A DNA stretch of 64,000 nucleotides from an uncultured Bacteroidales bacterium. GTDB taxonomy: Bacteria > Bacteroidota > Bacteroidia > Bacteroidales > Bacteroidaceae. Each line of letters opens with the position of its first letter. Positions within the stretch are counted from its first letter, which is position 1. The notes beneath the pieces were generated by a model, which ran no database searches, was not told the DNA's origin, and saw only the letters and a program-made list of their open reading frames with translations. This document shows positions 37,720 through 48,000 of the stretch, in pieces. The DNA lies in contig CACWTU010000009.1 of the NCBI GenBank assembly GCA_902763885.1, positions 1 through 64,000 of the forward strand, in the 5' to 3' direction. The translations under genes were made by a program, and so were the position numbers.

Positions 37720-37757
37720 TAAAAAACAGGTGCCCCGATTGGGACACCTGTTTTTTT
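37719..37757. terminator. bidirectional terminator after the GH2 gene
   Basis: AACAGGTGCCCC and GGGACACCTGTT pair around GATT with one mismatch; runs of six A and seven T flank the stem. It ends the minus-strand glycosidase operon. Confidence 0.88.
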
Positions 37758-37782
37758 GCTGCGAGATGGAAACCTTTTCAGG

Positions 37783-40700
37783 TTAGCGCAGCGGGCGGAT
37801 GGTGATGGTGCGCTGGTAGGTTTCCGGCAGGACGCGGTACTGGCGGAAGATGCCTTGGCAGGTGCAGCCTACACCGGATGTTGCGTAGTCTAGGTTCAGG
37901 GTAATATCGCCTCCACGCTGCAGCTGATACTGATAGATGGCCTTGGTCAGGTTATCGGTAGTGCAGTCGTATGCGTTGAAGTTGAAGTACTGATCCATTG
38001 AGAACTCCAGACCCTTGCCTGAGTTATCGGTCAGACGAACCCAGCGGTTATCGGTCCTCAAGCCGTAATCCTGCGGGATGAGGTAGGGCTCATACATATC
38101 ATCAACTGTGGTCTTGTAGATGCCCACGCGGTATCCGGTCTTGCGGTCAGGATATGATGCCTGAGGTCCGCGGCCGTACCATTCAACCTTACTCAGTGAC
38201 TTGTCCAGACTCATGGTTACACCGATACGGGGCAGCCACTGCGGCATCTTGCCCATGGGGCTTACCTTATGATGTACGGTGACGGTCCCGTCAGAATTTA
38301 CAACCCAGTGCCAATCGTTCTCAAAGCGGTTATCTGTGGCGTTGGTGGAGAGTGAGTTCTCTTTTACGTCTATCACTACAGTTTCACCATTCTTGGTAGC
38401 CTTGACCGATACAGGTGCAAGAGTCCTCTTGTCCAGTGAGGCTGCATAGTAATGGCTGGCCAGAACGGTATTGGCACCGATATTGCCGTAACCCTGTATA
38501 GAGGGCTGGCCGGCACTGCTGCCGTTCCATCCGTCAATCTCGTTTGCTACGGGAGCACGCCATACATTCAGTGTAACGGGAGCCTTGAGCATCTCCTTGC
38601 CGTCAACGTTCATTGATTCAAGAGCACCGCTCACGGCGTTGAAGCGGTAGGTGAATCCCTGTCCGCTTACTACTATGCCGTTACTGCCCTGAGTAAGTGT
38701 TATATTGCGTTTTATTGCAGGACCGGCAAGGGCAGGTTTGTTCCAGGACTTGAGCTCAAACTGATCCCATGCCACCTCATGACCGGCCTTGGCCCAGACC
38801 TCATCCTTCTTGAGTGATGAACTTATCTCCAGGCGGTACTCCTTGCCGGGCTCAATACGGGCGGGCTTGTGGAACGGTATTCTAACCATCTTTTTGGTTA
38901 AAGGCTCTACATCCAGATTCAGCGTGCCTGATTCTATCACCTTGTCATCGGCCATAAGTGACCACTTGGTGTTGTAGATTGAGGCGTTGGTAAAGTGGTT
39001 GCGGTTCCATACCTCGACGTTGCCGAATACAAGGTCAACCAGCGTGAATGAGAGCGGCTGGACGGTTTTCTTCATCTGCCACATCTCGGGCTGGGGTACA
39101 CGGTTGGGCCAGATTGAGCCGTAGGTGCGGGCTCCCTGTCCGTATGAGTAGAACGTGCCCTGGTTCTGCTCCTCCTCAAAGTCAAGCCACAGGGCTGCCT
39201 TGGCGGGATCAAAACTGCCGGGAAGAACGGCATCGGCAAATACGCCTACGTTATCGATCATTGCGTCGCAGATGTAGGGGTTGGCATCCTGACCGCATGA
39301 CTGCTCGTCACGACCTACGCAGAGTGACAGAGGCAGATTGCGGATATTGCCCGATGCTGCCTGTGATGCTACCTGCTCTCCGTCAATGAATATCTTCATC
39401 TCACTGCCGTCATAGACAGCTGTCACGTTATGCCAACGGTTCTCCCAATCCTCAGGCAGGGGTGCCGACAGGGTCTGACGGCGGCCGTTGTCGATATAGA
39501 AGTCAAGTCTTTCTGTTCCCTGCTGCTTGAGGCCGTACTGGTTGCTGCCCTTGCAGATCAGGTAACCGCCGCTGCGGTTGAACAGGCGCGGATAGATATC
39601 TAAGGTGAGGGTAAGCTTATTGCCGCTTATCTCCACATTATCGGCCCTATAGACCTGAACCCACTGCTCCTGCTTGTGCAGGTCAAGTGCCTTACCTGTA
39701 GGTCCTTGCTCAAGAGTAGCACGACCCATGATATGGGCGGGAGTCTTGTAAGGTGACTGGTCCTTGAGCAGTCTTACTGGCTCCTCCAGACCGGGGCTTA
39801 CAAAATCCCAGATGGCACCGCCCATCAGTTTGGGATATGAGTAGATTACGCGCCAGTATTCATCCAGACCGCCGCCGCCGTTACCGGCCACAGAGAGATA
39901 TTCATCCATAAATGAGGGACGCATATCGCGGGTGTCGCGGCCGTAGCGGCGCTCATGCTCCTCGGGAGATGGGTAACGCGGGCCTACGATATCCTCGGCC
40001 GGATGAACTGCAGCATTGCCGCCGTACATCCAGTAGCGGGTGGCGTCATATCTCTTACCTTCTTCTACAACCTCACGGATGTCATCGCCTTCACCGCTCT
40101 CATTGCCGGCACTCCAGAACAGGACGCAGGCATGGTTGCGGTCACGCAGCACCAGCTGGCGCACGCGCTCGCGGTACATCTCAATAAACTCCGGCATATT
40201 GCTCACATACTCAGTGGCATGAGCCTCGTCACCGGTCTCGTCGATTATGAACAAACCGTATTCATCGGCCAGGTCAAGATACTCGTTTACAGGAGGATAG
40301 TGCGATGTGCGCACGCCGTTGAAGTTAAACTGCTTGAGTATCTCCATGTCGCGGCGTATGGTGGCCTCGTCCATAGCGTGACCCAGTATGGGGTGCTGCA
40401 TGTGTGAGTTCTGGGCGTTGACCTTGAGCGGCTGGCCGTTCAGATAGAACACGCCGTCACGTATCTCGGTCTTCTTGAATCCCATGCGCTTTACGATATG
40501 ATCTACAGCCTTTCCGTCAGGGTCGATAAGCTCCATCGTGAGGTCATAGAGTTCAGGAGTCTCTGACGTCCATTTCTTGGGAGCCTTGACCTTGGCGGAG
40601 AGGTTGATGGTGCTGGTGCCGTCCTTTACGTTGAACGGTCCGTTCTCCATACTTGCAACCTCACGACCATCCTTTGAAACAGTGGCCTTAACCTTGTATC

Positions 40701-41613
40701 CGCTGCCCTCAAGTCCGTAAGAGCGTACGTCCATAGCCAGCTTGAGGTCCGAATCAACAAAGTCGGGACCGAAATCAGTGGTGACATACCAGTCATAGAT
40801 TCTTACCTTGGGTGTAGAGTAGATGGTAACGTCATCGAAAATACCGGCCAGACGCCAGTAGTCCTGTCCCTCTAAATAGTATCCGTCGCAGAACTTGAGC
40901 ACCATCACGGCCAGAGTGTTCTTGCCATTCTTAATATAAGGTGTGATATCATACTCGCTGGGTTCCTGTGCGCCTTCGTTATAACCTACCTGCTTTCCGT
41001 TCACCCATACGAACGATCCCGATGCCACCTTCTCAAAGCGCAGGAATACCTGATTGCCTTTCCAGTCTGACGGAATGGTGAACTCCGTTCGGTATGCGCC
41101 GGTTGGGTTCACATCCATCGGAACATTGGGTACACGAACGGCAAAGGGGTTGGACAGGTTCATACGGCTCTGGGCCATACGCTTCTGCTGCTCTGATGCA
41201 TCAGGGTCATCCAGAATCTTCTGGTAACGCTCCAGCATGGACAGGGGCTGGCCGTTGGGGAAGGGGGCTGCCACATTTCGGAACATGGCCTGGCCGTAAC
41301 CCTGCATCTCCCAGTTGGACGGAACCTCTATGGTTCCCCAACTGCGGTCATTGAAAGAGCTCTTGTAGAAGTTCTTGGGAACCTCAAGAGGGTTCTCATA
41401 AAGGTTGAACTTCCAGGTTCCGTTGAGTGATATGTTACGCTCCGGAATGTGGAATGCGCGTCCCGGCTCCTGATTGAGCCCAAAGACCTCAAGGTTCTCA
41501 ACATAATAGGGCAGGTTCTCCATGAACTTGGGATCCTGCTCCTTTGTGCCACATGAGTTTAGGGCCAATGCAAGACCCACAGTTGCAATGTAAAAACTAG
41601 GAATGTATCTCAT
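37783..41613 (-). CDS. GH2-family glycosidase (beta-galactosidase-like) with inserted LamG-type domain, lipoprotein
   Basis: This protein has 1276 residues from ATG 41613 (a TTG at 41625 overlaps the previous stop region). A lipobox-like LALALNSC places it in an envelope membrane. Order: GH2 jelly-roll (about 50-260, SLNGTWKFNLYENPLEVP; FLRFEKVASGSFVWVNG), immunoglobulin-like domain, then the catalytic barrel with WSAGNESGEGDD (acid/base Glu) and FMDEYLSVAGNG (nucleophile Glu). A concanavalin-like LamG domain (about 645-790, with WHNVTAVYDGSEMKIFIDGE) interrupts it, followed by the C-terminal LacZ small-chain-like domain (YGRGPQASYPDRKTGYRVG). It follows the GH127 gene by 12 bp. Confidence 0.9.
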   Translation of the reverse strand: MRYIPSFYIATVGLALALNSCGTKEQDPKFMENLPYYVENLEVFGLNQEPGRAFHIPERNISLNGTWKFNLYENPLEVPKNFYKSSFNDRSWGTIEVPSNWEMQGYGQAMFRNVAAPFPNGQPLSMLERYQKILDDPDASEQQKRMAQSRMNLSNPFAVRVPNVPMDVNPTGAYRTEFTIPSDWKGNQVFLRFEKVASGSFVWVNGKQVGYNEGAQEPSEYDITPYIKNGKNTLAVMVLKFCDGYYLEGQDYWRLAGIFDDVTIYSTPKVRIYDWYVTTDFGPDFVDSDLKLAMDVRSYGLEGSGYKVKATVSKDGREVASMENGPFNVKDGTSTINLSAKVKAPKKWTSETPELYDLTMELIDPDGKAVDHIVKRMGFKKTEIRDGVFYLNGQPLKVNAQNSHMQHPILGHAMDEATIRRDMEILKQFNFNGVRTSHYPPVNEYLDLADEYGLFIIDETGDEAHATEYVSNMPEFIEMYRERVRQLVLRDRNHACVLFWSAGNESGEGDDIREVVEEGKRYDATRYWMYGGNAAVHPAEDIVGPRYPSPEEHERRYGRDTRDMRPSFMDEYLSVAGNGGGGLDEYWRVIYSYPKLMGGAIWDFVSPGLEEPVRLLKDQSPYKTPAHIMGRATLEQGPTGKALDLHKQEQWVQVYRADNVEISGNKLTLTLDIYPRLFNRSGGYLICKGSNQYGLKQQGTERLDFYIDNGRRQTLSAPLPEDWENRWHNVTAVYDGSEMKIFIDGEQVASQAASGNIRNLPLSLCVGRDEQSCGQDANPYICDAMIDNVGVFADAVLPGSFDPAKAALWLDFEEEQNQGTFYSYGQGARTYGSIWPNRVPQPEMWQMKKTVQPLSFTLVDLVFGNVEVWNRNHFTNASIYNTKWSLMADDKVIESGTLNLDVEPLTKKMVRIPFHKPARIEPGKEYRLEISSSLKKDEVWAKAGHEVAWDQFELKSWNKPALAGPAIKRNITLTQGSNGIVVSGQGFTYRFNAVSGALESMNVDGKEMLKAPVTLNVWRAPVANEIDGWNGSSAGQPSIQGYGNIGANTVLASHYYAASLDKRTLAPVSVKATKNGETVVIDVKENSLSTNATDNRFENDWHWVVNSDGTVTVHHKVSPMGKMPQWLPRIGVTMSLDKSLSKVEWYGRGPQASYPDRKTGYRVGIYKTTVDDMYEPYLIPQDYGLRTDNRWVRLTDNSGKGLEFSMDQYFNFNAYDCTTDNLTKAIYQYQLQRGGDITLNLDYATSGVGCTCQGIFRQYRVLPETYQRTITIRPLR

Positions 41614-41625
41614 ATCAGTAAACAA

Positions 41626-43992
41626 TTATTTCAGGAAACGGATATCAAAAATGCGGGGAGCCTGCTTGCCCTCAACCGAGCGGAATGTAACGCGAATCTT
41701 CTCCTTGCCCAGGTAGAATCCTACCGGTACGTCATACTCCTTGCGTACAATCCCGGCCTCACCGTTTGCGGGGAACTCGGTCTCGGTAATGAAAGGCATG
41801 TCCTCAATCAGTATCTCGATGGCACGGTTCTGGTTGTTCTCGGCACCCCAGTAGCCTATGCACAGGCTCAGGTTGGTGTTACCTTCAGTGTAAAGGTCAT
41901 AGCTGAACGAACCGCTGCGGCGGATTGAACGGTAGGGCTTGTTGTCCTGATTGCCGGTCATTGAGTTCTGGCTCTGTATCTTGTGGTCAGCCTCTGGCTG
42001 CTGCTCACCTGGTACTATCGCATCCACCGTGCGGCGGTCCAACTCCAGCATTGCGGCCTCATCGGCCTTGATCTTATCAAGCATCTTGCCGTAATCGTTC
42101 TGGCTCAGTGACAGGAAGTAGATGGCGTAGCGGCTGTCATGCAGGCTGTAGAACGGCTCCAGCTCGACATTGGGGAACCGGCTGCTGTCAAACAGGCCTG
42201 ATGCGGTGTAGTGCAGAGGCTTGCCGGGTACGGGCTTGAGTGCAGCAACCTTCTGGTCCAGCTGCGCGCGTGTACCTATCATAATGGGAGTCTCGGTAAC
42301 GGGCACCAGAGGTCCGTGTGCTATGTGGCTCCAGCGGCCGTCATCGGCTACAAGTCCGCTCATGCCCTCTGTGCCAGTGCGGGCGGCCAGAACAATGGGG
42401 CCGTGCTTTACTGCCAGATACTCCGGCTCGTTGTCCAGAGCCTCGATGGTGGTGTTCATGGGCAGGCTTATCTCAACCACATCACCGTTCTTCCACTTGC
42501 GCTCTATGGCTACGTATGATGAAGGCTGTGCGCCTGCGGCATACTCCTGACCGTTCACTTTTACGCTGTAACCGCCGGCCACCCACTCCGGGCAGCGTAC
42601 CATAAGGCGGAACTTGCGGGCCTTCTTAAGGTTGACTGTCAGTTTTGATGACTCGGAGTAGGGGAACTGTGTCTCCTGTGTGATGGTGGCCTTGTTCTCG
42701 GTCCAGTTCAGCTTTGATGCTACGAACAGGTTAACCCAGAGTGTCTGTGCACCGTCGTGGGTGTAGATAAATTCACCGTACTTGCCGTGGTTCTCCATAC
42801 CGGTACCTACGCAGCACCACATACCCTGGTTGACTGCCGAATATACGCGGTAGTGAGCGGGGCGCATGGGGGTAAAATATACATAACCTCCGTGCTCTGG
42901 ATGCTGGGTTGAGAGGATATGGTTGTACATGGCCTTCTCATAGAAATCGGCATACTCGGCCTTGGGGTCGATGGCAAAGAGGAACTCGGTAAGTTTGAGC
43001 ATGTTGTTGGTGTTGCATGACTCCGGTCCCTCACGGTTCTCAACGTAGCTCTTGTAGTCCGATGCTGCAGGGAAGTGCTCGCTGCGGCTGTTACCGCCTA
43101 TAACCACTGAACGGTGGTTGGCCACGCGGTCCCAGAAGAACTCGGCAGCCTTGCGGGCGCGTGCATCGTTGTCCAATGCAGCCACGCGGGCGTAACCTAC
43201 GGCCTTGGGTACCTGTGTGTTGGCGTGCTTGTTATCCAGATTGTCGCGGCCATCGGCCATGTTCTCAAATATGTCCTTGTGACGGAAACGCTTGGCGGCC
43301 TCTATGTACTTGCGGTCGCCGGTAATCTGGTAGGCATCGGCAAAAATCTCGTTCATGCCGCCGAACTCGGTGCCGGTCATCTGCTCCATCTGGTTATCGT
43401 CCAGATCGGCTATTTCGTCCAGACCCCAGTCGCAGAACTTTATGAACATATCCTTGGCCTTCTCAATGCCGGCATACTGCCACGCGTCGCGCAGGCCCGC
43501 GTACATCTTATGTACATTATACCATGGCACCCATGCGCCGCGGAACAGACCGAAGTCTCCCTTCTTAAGGTTTCCCCAAAGTTCCTTGCTGTTGGGTACA
43601 CCGCCTATATAACCATTACCGTTGGCTGTCTGGCAGCGCTCCAGCTCATCAATCATATAGACCAGGCGGTCATAGCACTCCTTGTTGCCGGTAGCGGCGT
43701 AGTGTATGGCTAAGGCCGATACGTAATGTCCGCCCACATGACCGTCCAGACCGGCCCAGTTGGGAAAATACTCCGCCTTCTTGGGCAATCCGGCCTCATG
43801 GAGGAACGGAGCCAGCAGGCGGTCGGTGTCATACTCCAGGAGAACCTTCACGTTAAGGTCCATGGCGTGCTTGAACGGGCCTTCAAGCAGCTCTACCTGA
43901 TTCAGATTGAAAGTGTTGTGATACAGTTTGTCCTGGGCCGAAGCGAATGCTACGGTCATGAACAATGCAATGGTGATTGCTGTTCGTTTCAT
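41626..43992 (-). CDS. GH127-family beta-L-arabinofuranosidase
   Basis: This 788-residue protein has a signal peptide (MKRTAITIALFMTVAFASAQ). It matches the DUF1680/GH127 fold: LLEYDTDRLLAPFLHEAGLP near 50, GLDGHVGGHYVSALA near 85, then the zinc/catalytic region with a Cys in GPESCNTNNMLKLTE (about 325) and the vicinal WCCVGTGMENHGKYGEF (about 392). Family knowledge: Zn-thiolate catalysis uses a Glu and these cysteines to release beta-L-arabinofuranose. The last 130 residues form an extra beta domain. It sits between an esterase and the GH2 enzyme, suggesting combined attack on arabinosylated, acylated plant glycans or extensin-type glycoproteins. Confidence 0.92.
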   Translation of the reverse strand: MKRTAITIALFMTVAFASAQDKLYHNTFNLNQVELLEGPFKHAMDLNVKVLLEYDTDRLLAPFLHEAGLPKKAEYFPNWAGLDGHVGGHYVSALAIHYAATGNKECYDRLVYMIDELERCQTANGNGYIGGVPNSKELWGNLKKGDFGLFRGAWVPWYNVHKMYAGLRDAWQYAGIEKAKDMFIKFCDWGLDEIADLDDNQMEQMTGTEFGGMNEIFADAYQITGDRKYIEAAKRFRHKDIFENMADGRDNLDNKHANTQVPKAVGYARVAALDNDARARKAAEFFWDRVANHRSVVIGGNSRSEHFPAASDYKSYVENREGPESCNTNNMLKLTEFLFAIDPKAEYADFYEKAMYNHILSTQHPEHGGYVYFTPMRPAHYRVYSAVNQGMWCCVGTGMENHGKYGEFIYTHDGAQTLWVNLFVASKLNWTENKATITQETQFPYSESSKLTVNLKKARKFRLMVRCPEWVAGGYSVKVNGQEYAAGAQPSSYVAIERKWKNGDVVEISLPMNTTIEALDNEPEYLAVKHGPIVLAARTGTEGMSGLVADDGRWSHIAHGPLVPVTETPIMIGTRAQLDQKVAALKPVPGKPLHYTASGLFDSSRFPNVELEPFYSLHDSRYAIYFLSLSQNDYGKMLDKIKADEAAMLELDRRTVDAIVPGEQQPEADHKIQSQNSMTGNQDNKPYRSIRRSGSFSYDLYTEGNTNLSLCIGYWGAENNQNRAIEILIEDMPFITETEFPANGEAGIVRKEYDVPVGFYLGKEKIRVTFRSVEGKQAPRIFDIRFLK

Positions 43993-44029
43993 TGTTTTTG
44001 GTTAGTATTTGTTGATAATTATTTGTTGG

Positions 44030-44839
44030 TTAATTAGCTTTATAAGGGAATTTTCGCTTCAGTTCCTCACTGAACCAGTATTTCCACCAATCGCGGTCGT
44101 GTCCACCGTTGAATACCCATGATTCAACATTACCTCCACGCTTGCGGATATCTTTTAGCAGTGAAGGGAAATAATCAAACATTCCTACCTCCTCCTTGGC
44201 ACCCCAGCATATACGGAAATCTACAGGAGCATCCAGCCTTTCATATTCAGAAACATCTGAATAAACAGGTGAGTAGCACCAGAACTCAGAGAACATGTCT
44301 CCGTCGCGCATACCTAATGTTATTCCAAAATCAGCGCTGTTGGATGTTCCAAAGAAGATCCGGTCTGTTTTTTCCTGTGATACGGGGTAATTCTTATTGA
44401 TATATGGTGCAAATATATCCTTGAAATAGTTGTAGTGTACATCAAACAGATTGGCAAGTTTGCTGTCGGTCTTGGCTATCGTCTCTACAAATTCTGCATT
44501 ACGGTATGATATTGTGTATCCGGGAATTGTCATCTTGTTTTCGAATGAACATGCTACTATTACCGGATTAATGATTCCGTAATCTATCAGGGAATCAATC
44601 ATATGCTTGAACTCACATTCCTTGAAAACAAGGCCATCCTCCATAAATATTACGGGATAGGTAGATTTGGAATCCATTCCCTGGGGCAGATATATGCCTC
44701 CTTTTCTTGTATTTCCCTCAGAATCAGTTAATTCAAATTCCTTGAATTCTGATTCCCCCGATGTCTGCACGCATGACACGGTCCAAAATAGAGAGGTGAG
44801 AATTATTATTGTCCCAAAGATTCTTGTTTTCATAATCAT
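44030..44839 (-). CDS. putative exported esterase (alpha/beta-hydrolase, esterase D-like)
   Basis: This protein has 269 residues from ATG 44839 (MIMKTRIFGTIIILT); ATG 44833 is equally possible, while the longer frame to 44935 runs through a hairpin and is rejected. A signal segment ends near SLFWTVSC, a possible but imperfect lipobox. The hydrolase body has the esterase-D arrangement: YPVIFMEDGLVFKECEF near 65, FFGTSNSADFGITLG near 165 (nucleophile elbow GTSNS), and the catalytic His in FNGGHDRDWWKYW near 248. It probably removes acyl groups before the GH127 and GH2 enzymes act. Confidence 0.75.
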   Translation of the reverse strand: MIMKTRIFGTIIILTSLFWTVSCVQTSGESEFKEFELTDSEGNTRKGGIYLPQGMDSKSTYPVIFMEDGLVFKECEFKHMIDSLIDYGIINPVIVACSFENKMTIPGYTISYRNAEFVETIAKTDSKLANLFDVHYNYFKDIFAPYINKNYPVSQEKTDRIFFGTSNSADFGITLGMRDGDMFSEFWCYSPVYSDVSEYERLDAPVDFRICWGAKEEVGMFDYFPSLLKDIRKRGGNVESWVFNGGHDRDWWKYWFSEELKRKFPYKAN

Positions 44840-44890
44840 AATAGTTTTAGGGGGTTGAATTCTTAAACGGATTCTTAACGCGAAGGTAAG

Positions 44891-44929
44891 AAAAAAGCCT
44901 GCTCTGATTAAACCAAAACGGGCTTTTTT
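44891..44929. terminator. hairpin with A- and T-runs between divergent genes
   Basis: AAAAAAGCC (44891-44899) pairs with GGCTTTTTT (44921-44929) across a 21-nt loop. It lies in the spacer of two divergent genes, where a terminator is unexpected; it may attenuate one of the leaders or end an unrecognised small RNA. The rest of 44930-45051 shows no clear promoter match. Confidence 0.5.
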
Positions 44930-45051
44930 CATCAAATTTACAAGAAAATGTAATTTTCACAATTTTGACATTTAACCAATGGCATGAATCGTTATAGTAA
45001 AGGTGTATTTTTCTATTTATTGCAACAACTAAACAATCAAAAATAACTCAA

Positions 45052-48000
45052 ATGAAAAGAATTGCCACTTTGTTCGCATTTCTTGTGACATCAGCTTCAG
45101 TGCTGATAGCACAGAATCTTTCAGTAAAAGGTTTAGTCTATGATTATGATTCGGCTGACCCTTTGTTCCCTGCCAATGTGCAGATTTATCAGATTTCCGG
45201 TTCAGACTCCACCTTCATTGGCGGTGCCTCAACTGAGGATGACGGTTCTTTTGTAGTCAACAATCTTAAGGCTGGTAACTATCGTGCCCGTGTTACATAT
45301 GTGGGTTATGATGATGCCGTTAAGAATTTCACTCTCCGTTCAGGTACTGCTATGACAGACCTTGGCAAGATTACCCTGAGAGGTGGTCAGATGCTTGAAG
45401 AGGTTGCCATTTCAGCAGTTGTTCAGAAAGTTCAGTTGATCAATGATACCGTAATGTTCAACAGTGCAGCTTTCAAGTTGCCGGAGGGTTCATCTGTTGA
45501 GGACCTTATCCGTAAGCTCCCTGGCGTACAGATAGGCAGTGACGGTGATATCACAGTTAACGGTAAGAGCGTATCAAGAATTCTGGTTAATGGTAAGGAA
45601 TTCTTTGACAATGATAAGACAATGGCTTTGACACAGCTCACAGCCGATATGATTGAGAGAGTCAAGTCTTATGAGAAGCAGAGTGATCTGGCCCGTCAGA
45701 CCGGTATTGAAGACGGTAATGAGGAGACAGTGCTTGACCTCCAGGTTAAGAAGGGTATGGCCAAGGGTTGGTTCGGTAACCTTCAGGTCGGTTGGGGTGC
45801 TCCTCTTGAGAAAGAGGGCTATGATGTTGCAAATCTATACCGTGTTCAGGCTTCAGTCAACCGTTTTGATGAGGATAAGCAGTTTACCATTACGGGTTCT
45901 GCAAGCCAGTCATCAGGCGGCATGAGCGGCATGGGCGGCGGCATGGGCATGATGCGCATGGGCGGCGGTATCGGCTTCGGTGGAGGCGGCTTCGGCGGCA
46001 TGGGCGGCGGCATGGGCGGCGGTGGCGTCAGCACAAGTTTCAATGGCGGTGCCAACTTTGCTATGAATTTAGGTAAAGAAGTTACTTCAGACAACTATCA
46101 GTATGAGGTGGGCGGTAGCGTTAACTGGAGTCATAGTGACAACACCAATGAATCCAAGAACTATACCAAGGACTTCAGCCGTAAGGATATGCAAACCTTC
46201 TCAAACCAGGCTGGTGGAAACGGAAGCGGAAGCAATAGCCTTAGTGGTCAGATGCGTATTGAATGGAACAAAGACAATTATACCAGTCTGCTCTTTACTC
46301 CGCAGTTCTCATACAGCAGCTCTGACAGTTGGAATGCTAACAAGAGATATCAGTTCGTGAAAGATCCGTATCAGTACACCAATGATCCTTTAAATGGTGA
46401 TTCGTTATCAATGTACACCAAAAGCAATTATCCGTACAGTGATTATCCGGATGTGGATCCTGATGGCACTTTCTTGGATTCTCTTTATTATTACTACAAT
46501 CAGGCTCTTCAGAATAAGGTTTTGAGTTCATCATCAAGTGAGACCAAGAGTTACTCAACCAGTGGTAATGCACAGTTTGTACGCAGGTTCGGTAACCGTG
46601 GCCGTAACATATCATTATCCGGTAACTATAATATCCAGAGAAGTGAGAATGAGCAGCTTTCTCATGCTGATAACACCACATCATCATATACCAATACATC
46701 TACAAAATTGAAAACGATACAGAATCGTTATACCACTTCTCCGTCAGATCAGAATTCATTTAGTGCCCAGATGACCTATTCTGAACCTATAGCAACAGGT
46801 ACATATCTTCAGTTCAGCTATCAGTTCAGTTACAGTGAGCGTAATGAGGACCGTTCTACCTATAATCTGGCCAAGGCATATGATACATATTGGGGCAATT
46901 TCACTGATCCTTTTGATGATATAAACTGGGCTTTTGATAAGGATAGCGTTACCAGGGATGACCGTCAATCCACAAAGTCATTCAACTACAACTATGACCA
47001 GAACATCCAGCTTCAGTTCCGTAAGAATGCTACAGACCAGACTTATAACTTCACGGTCGGTATTACATTGATGCCTCAGTATACCAAGCAGCCTTACAAC
47101 GGAATGGGAATAGACACCACGCTTGAGCGTTGGGTAACCAATTTCCAGCCTACTCTCCAGTTCCGTTACAGAATAACCCGTCAGGAGCAGTTCAACATCC
47201 AGTACAGAGGCCGTTCAAGCCAGCCTCAGATGTCCCAGTTGCTTCCTATTACTGATGACAGGTCACTCACAAGAATAACGAAAGGTAATCCTTCACTCGT
47301 TCCTTACTATACCAACAATTTGAACATTACTTATCAGAAGTACAATCCGGTAACAATGGGTAATTTCAATGTCAATGCATCTCTTCAAAATACGCTTCGC
47401 AGTGTAACAACCAAAACCACAATAATTAATGATATATATGGTGCACAGATGACGCAGCCGTTCAACCTGGATGGATTCTGGTCTAATTGGAGTGGTAATT
47501 TAGGTTTGAATACAAGCTTTACATTTCCTGATGATCGTTACTCATTCACAACGTCAACACAAGGAGGTTACACTCATCAGGAAGGTTTGACATCTACCGC
47601 TTCTTCTAAAGATGAGGCTGTTGCAATATCAGACGATCAGGTATTGCGCGGTGGTTCAGATCCTAATGAGCATCGCAGCAACTCAAATTCAATCACAGCA
47701 AGAGAGAACCTGTCATTTGAGTATCGTGATGATTATCTGACTGCATCATTGGATGGTTCACTTTCATACCGCCATTCAGAGAATGATCAGGCTGCTCAGA
47801 GTATTAAGGATACTTATGATTTCTCATATGGTGCAAGTTTTATGGCATACATACCTTGGCGTAACATGCGTTTGGGCTCTGACCTCAATATGAACAGTCG
47901 TCGCGGTTATGATGGCGATGCCAATACCGATGAGCTAATCTGGAATGCTTCAGTGTCATTCTCATTCCTCAAAGGTAATAAGGCCAGTCTGTCAATTGCA

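Noticed and set aside
39048-40407. Several open frames antisense to the GH2 gene
   Set aside because: They are mirror frames of a GC-rich conserved enzyme; translations are Arg/Ser/Pro-rich with no recognisable domain.
45846-46094. Proline-rich protein antisense to the Gly/Met-rich tract at 46 kb
   Set aside because: Pro-rich translation is the expected antisense of GGC/GGT glycine codons.
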